The position numbers and the translations under genes were made by a program. Shown in pieces: positions 6,426 through 8,257 of a stretch of 8,257 nt of DNA (position 1 is its first letter; every line of letters starts with the position of its first letter). Origin of the DNA: an uncultured Actinomyces sp. (GTDB lineage: Bacteria; Actinomycetota; Actinomycetes; Actinomycetales; Actinomycetaceae); contig USPB01000085.1 of assembly GCA_900556405.1 (NCBI GenBank), positions 1 through 8,257 of the forward strand, read 5' to 3'. The notes under the pieces are model-generated. The model ran no database searches. It had not been told where the DNA came from and saw only the letters and a list, made by a program, of their open reading frames with translations.

Positions 6426-8035
6426 AGCGGACACCCGGCGACGAGGCTCGGTCCGCTCTGTCCACCATCCCAGGTCTCCAGGTCGATCGATGAGGAGGCG
6501 TCACGCGTGGAGAGCAGCTGGCGCACCGTCGCGACCGTGTAGGGGCCGTCATCAGCGCGAGAGACGAGCAGTCGCCACGACTGCCCTCCCCCGCGCGCTG
6601 CCTCAGCCAGGGCCTCGGCGATTCCTTCGGGGTCCCCGTCCAATGGTAGCTGGGCGGTCGTCCACGTCGACAGCGCGTCGTGGGCACCGTCGCGCAGCAT
6701 CCGCGCGAGCGTCGGAGCCGCCGCGAGGCCCCCTGGCTGCGGGACAAAAAGCGGGGCACACGCGCGGGCGACCGCGAGGACTCCGAGATCATCGCTGCTG
6801 GCTGCCCGCAGGATCGCGGGCACTCCGGGTGCCCGAGCGGGAAGGACAGAGGCAACGGTACCGACCAGCGCGGCGCTGGCCTCGTCGCAGGGCGCAACGA
6901 GCGTCACGCCGGTACGTGAACTGGCCGCCGAGACGATACCGGCAGCATCACTCGAGTTCAGGTCGAGGAAAACGACGGCTCCTGCGCGTGCGAGTTCTTC
7001 GACGAGGCCGGGGGCACGGGTGCATGCGATGACTCGTGCGCGCTCGACTCGGCGTATCGGGCGACGCTGCAAGAGACGCACGCCGCGGTGGCTCAGCCCC
7101 TCGTCCGCCAGCTCGTCGATGCCGATCTGCGCATCCGGGCGCGCATCAGACACCTGAAAGCGAATAACCTGCCCGGACGTGGGGTGTGCAGCCAGCGGTG
7201 CGGAAGTATCCACGTGGAGACGCCACTGCCCCATTCCAAACAGATCCACACGGCCCACGTAGGACAGGCGCGCGCCGAGTCCCCCCAGGCGCACGAGCAG
7301 CCCACGCAGGTCGTCTTCGGTACCCTCCAGGATGATGTCGACCGTGAAATCACGGCCGGGCGGGGGCGAGGCAGCCTCCGGCGCGCGCGAGTGGCGTTCC
7401 GCCAGGTCAGCGAGCATCGCGGTGAAGGACTGCAAGATGCCGGCGTCGTCACGCATGGCAGCATCGATGCACGCGAGCACCAGAGCGATGAACGCACCAC
7501 CCGGATCAATACGACCCGTCGATTCATTCGTCGCTTCGACCAAGCCAATCTGAGCCTGGCTCGAAAAGCGGGAGAAGACGTCTTCGACCTCAGGAAGTGT
7601 ATCGCCCATGTCCACGAGCTCGCGAACGGCACCACTGAGCATCTCAACGAGCGCATCGGACCATTCGATCGACGAGGCCACAGGTGTCAAGGAGGCCGCC
7701 AGCATGCGGCGGGCAGCGAGCGACGTCACCTGGTGCTCATCCGCCAGGGCACCGGCCCACGCCTCAAACAAAGCGCCCAGTGCGAGACCACTGTGCCCAA
7801 TACCCCGGCGGATTATCGTCTCCACGCCAGCTTCGAGAGCCACGCGCAGGTGGGCGCGCGGCTCCAGGGAGTCCATCGCTGCAGCGAGCGCAGCCATCGT
7901 CGCCGCCGCGTTCGTCCCCGTATCGCAGTCCGCCCCGTCCCATCCATCCAGGTCATCGAGGAAGGGCGCGAGTCTCGCTGCCTCCTCGGCACCGGCGCGA
8001 CAGGCCTCGATGATGACCGCTGCATTGAGCTCCAT
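6422..8035 (-). CDS. FakA-like DAK2-domain protein with degenerate motifs
   Basis: A 537-residue protein resembling the fatty acid kinase subunit FakA, which phosphorylates FakB-bound fatty acids, over its full length. The DAK2 domain (about 1-200) carries DCDTGTN (36-42) in place of DGDTGTN, so both metal-binding Asp remain, but Gly is Cys. The usual ARGNSG motif is RRGIGHSG (76-83). IDPGG (176-180) corresponds to VVDSGG. A Pro-rich linker near 216-227 leads to the middle domain, where LHVDT (273-277) replaces VHVHT. A C-terminal domain ends with DGGQSGPSLVAG (523-534), matching the EGGQP-Y end of FakA. The ATG at 8033-8035 has a GGGGAGGAAAGGGGAG purine tract just upstream. It is first in the minus-strand unit, the same place DAK2 proteins hold before recG in other actinobacteria. 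No fakB is in the window, and kinase activity is not assured. Confidence 0.82.
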   Translation of the reverse strand: MELNAAVIIEACRAGAEEAARLAPFLDDLDGWDGADCDTGTNAAATMAALAAAMDSLEPRAHLRVALEAGVETIIRRGIGHSGLALGALFEAWAGALADEHQVTSLAARRMLAASLTPVASSIEWSDALVEMLSGAVRELVDMGDTLPEVEDVFSRFSSQAQIGLVEATNESTGRIDPGGAFIALVLACIDAAMRDDAGILQSFTAMLADLAERHSRAPEAASPPPGRDFTVDIILEGTEDDLRGLLVRLGGLGARLSYVGRVDLFGMGQWRLHVDTSAPLAAHPTSGQVIRFQVSDARPDAQIGIDELADEGLSHRGVRLLQRRPIRRVERARVIACTRAPGLVEELARAGAVVFLDLNSSDAAGIVSAASSRTGVTLVAPCDEASAALVGTVASVLPARAPGVPAILRAASSDDLGVLAVARACAPLFVPQPGGLAAAPTLARMLRDGAHDALSTWTTAQLPLDGDPEGIAEALAEAARGGGQSWRLLVSRADDGPYTVATVRQLLSTRDASSSIDLETWDGGQSGPSLVAGCPL

Positions 8036-8081
8036 GACTCCCCTTTCCTCCCCGTCCTATTCTCCCCGCGAGGGTTGCTGT

Positions 8082-8117
8082 GTGCGACCTGACACGACCG
8101 ATCACGCGTGCGACTTG
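8082..8117. repeat. Pair of 10-base direct repeats in the divergent intergenic region
   Basis: GTGCGACCTG (8082-8091) and GTGCGACTTG (8108-8117) match at nine of ten bases and start 26 bases apart. The second copy overlaps the proposed -35 of the rpmB promoter. They could be protein-binding half-sites on one face of the helix or chance in GC-rich DNA. Confidence 0.3.
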
Positions 8118-8144
8118 TTGAAAGCGCGCATCATCCGCTATTCT
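8115..8144 (+). promoter_or_regulatory. Candidate sigma-70-type promoter for rpmB
   Basis: TTGTTG (8115-8120) and TATTCT (8139-8144) are separated by 18 bases, about 95 bases upstream of the rpmB start. TATTCT fits the loose actinobacterial -10 pattern TAnnnT. An overlapping TTGAAA (8118-8123) is a better -35 hexamer but would leave only 15 bases of spacing. No comparably good promoter was seen for the divergent minus-strand unit. Confidence 0.45.
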
Positions 8145-8180
8145 GTCATGGTTGCCTTCGGTTCAAGCACCGGAGGATGC

Positions 8181-8202
8181 GTTCCCCGCGACCGTGGGGA
8201 GC
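8181..8202 (+). other. Hairpin in the rpmB leader
   Basis: TCCCCGC (8183-8189) pairs with GTGGGGA (8194-8200) across a GACC loop, with one G-U pair. Two further pairs (8181-8202 and a wobble 8182-8201) extend the stem. An outer five-base stem GTTCA (8161-8165) with TGAAC (8210-8214) could enclose it. The hairpin ends about 37 bases before the rpmB start and no T-run follows it, so it is not a typical terminator. A role in control of L28 synthesis or mRNA stability is possible but untested. Confidence 0.35.
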
Positions 8203-8239
8203 CAAAGACTGAACTGGAAGACATACCGAGGAGAACATC

Positions 8240-8257
8240 GTGGCTGCCGTTTGTGAC
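8240..8257 (+). CDS. rpmB: 50S ribosomal protein L28, first six codons (partial)
   Basis: The GTG at 8240-8242 opens a frame reading MAAVCD to the right edge. MAAVCDVCGKGP is the typical actinobacterial L28 start, whose Cys residues belong to the zinc-binding form. GAGGAG (8228-8233) lies six bases upstream, a well-placed ribosome binding site. rpmB divergent from a DAK2 protein and recG is a conserved actinobacterial arrangement. Only six codons are visible, so the call rests on this match, the ribosome binding site and the neighbourhood. Confidence 0.75.

Noticed and set aside
7088..8092. Plus-strand open frame (334 codons) opposite the FakA-like gene
   Set aside because: Shadow of the minus-strand coding frame, with no ribosome binding site or known motif.
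1..8257. Mobile elements, CRISPR, toxin-antitoxin, defence genes, tRNA or rRNA
   Set aside because: No transposase or integrase motifs, spaced repeats or structured RNA gene seen; all long frames on the coding strand are core housekeeping or regulatory genes.

Overview
The window is 8.26 kb of high-G+C chromosomal DNA from an actinobacterium. The gene order L28 gene / DAK2 protein / recG / rsmD / coaD / SepIVA-like / YceD-like / rnc, the DosR-type response regulator and the use of GTG starts all point to Actinomycetota. An oral or mucosal Actinomycetaceae genus (Actinomyces or Schaalia type) is a plausible host, but that is inference. Almost every base is coding, and nearly all genes lie on the minus strand.

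Layout from right to left, in the direction of transcription. At the right edge, the first six codons of rpmB (ribosomal protein L28) run rightward behind a promoter-like sequence and a short leader with a hairpin. Divergent from it, starting at 8035, a tightly packed minus-strand unit of seven genes runs to 1133: a FakA-like DAK2-domain protein, recG (branch-migrating helicase), rsmD (16S rRNA m2G966 methyltransferase), coaD (phosphopantetheine adenylyltransferase), a SepIVA-like coiled-coil cell division protein, a YceD/DUF177 protein and rnc (RNase III). Junctions are overlaps of 1 to 8 bases or gaps of at most 30 bases, so this looks like one transcription unit with translational coupling. 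It mixes rRNA modification and processing (rsmD, DUF177, rnc), coenzyme A synthesis, replication-fork repair and cell-envelope growth.

Downstream of rnc lies a solitary NarL/DosR-type response regulator (433-1080). It appears to have its own promoter placed so that the mRNA would begin at the GTG start codon (leaderless). It is followed by an inverted repeat that may be a terminator. The left end holds an AT-richer intergenic region with a perfect 14-bp palindrome. Beyond it is the start of a secreted protein, running leftward off the window, whose first residues resemble a GH29 alpha-L-fucosidase.

I looked for an undescribed system and did not find one: there is no mobile element, CRISPR array, toxin-antitoxin pair, defence cassette, tRNA or rRNA. 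The items most worth a second look are the degenerate active-site motifs of the FakA-like protein, the leaderless orphan response regulator, the palindrome in front of the secreted-hydrolase gene, and the structured rpmB leader.
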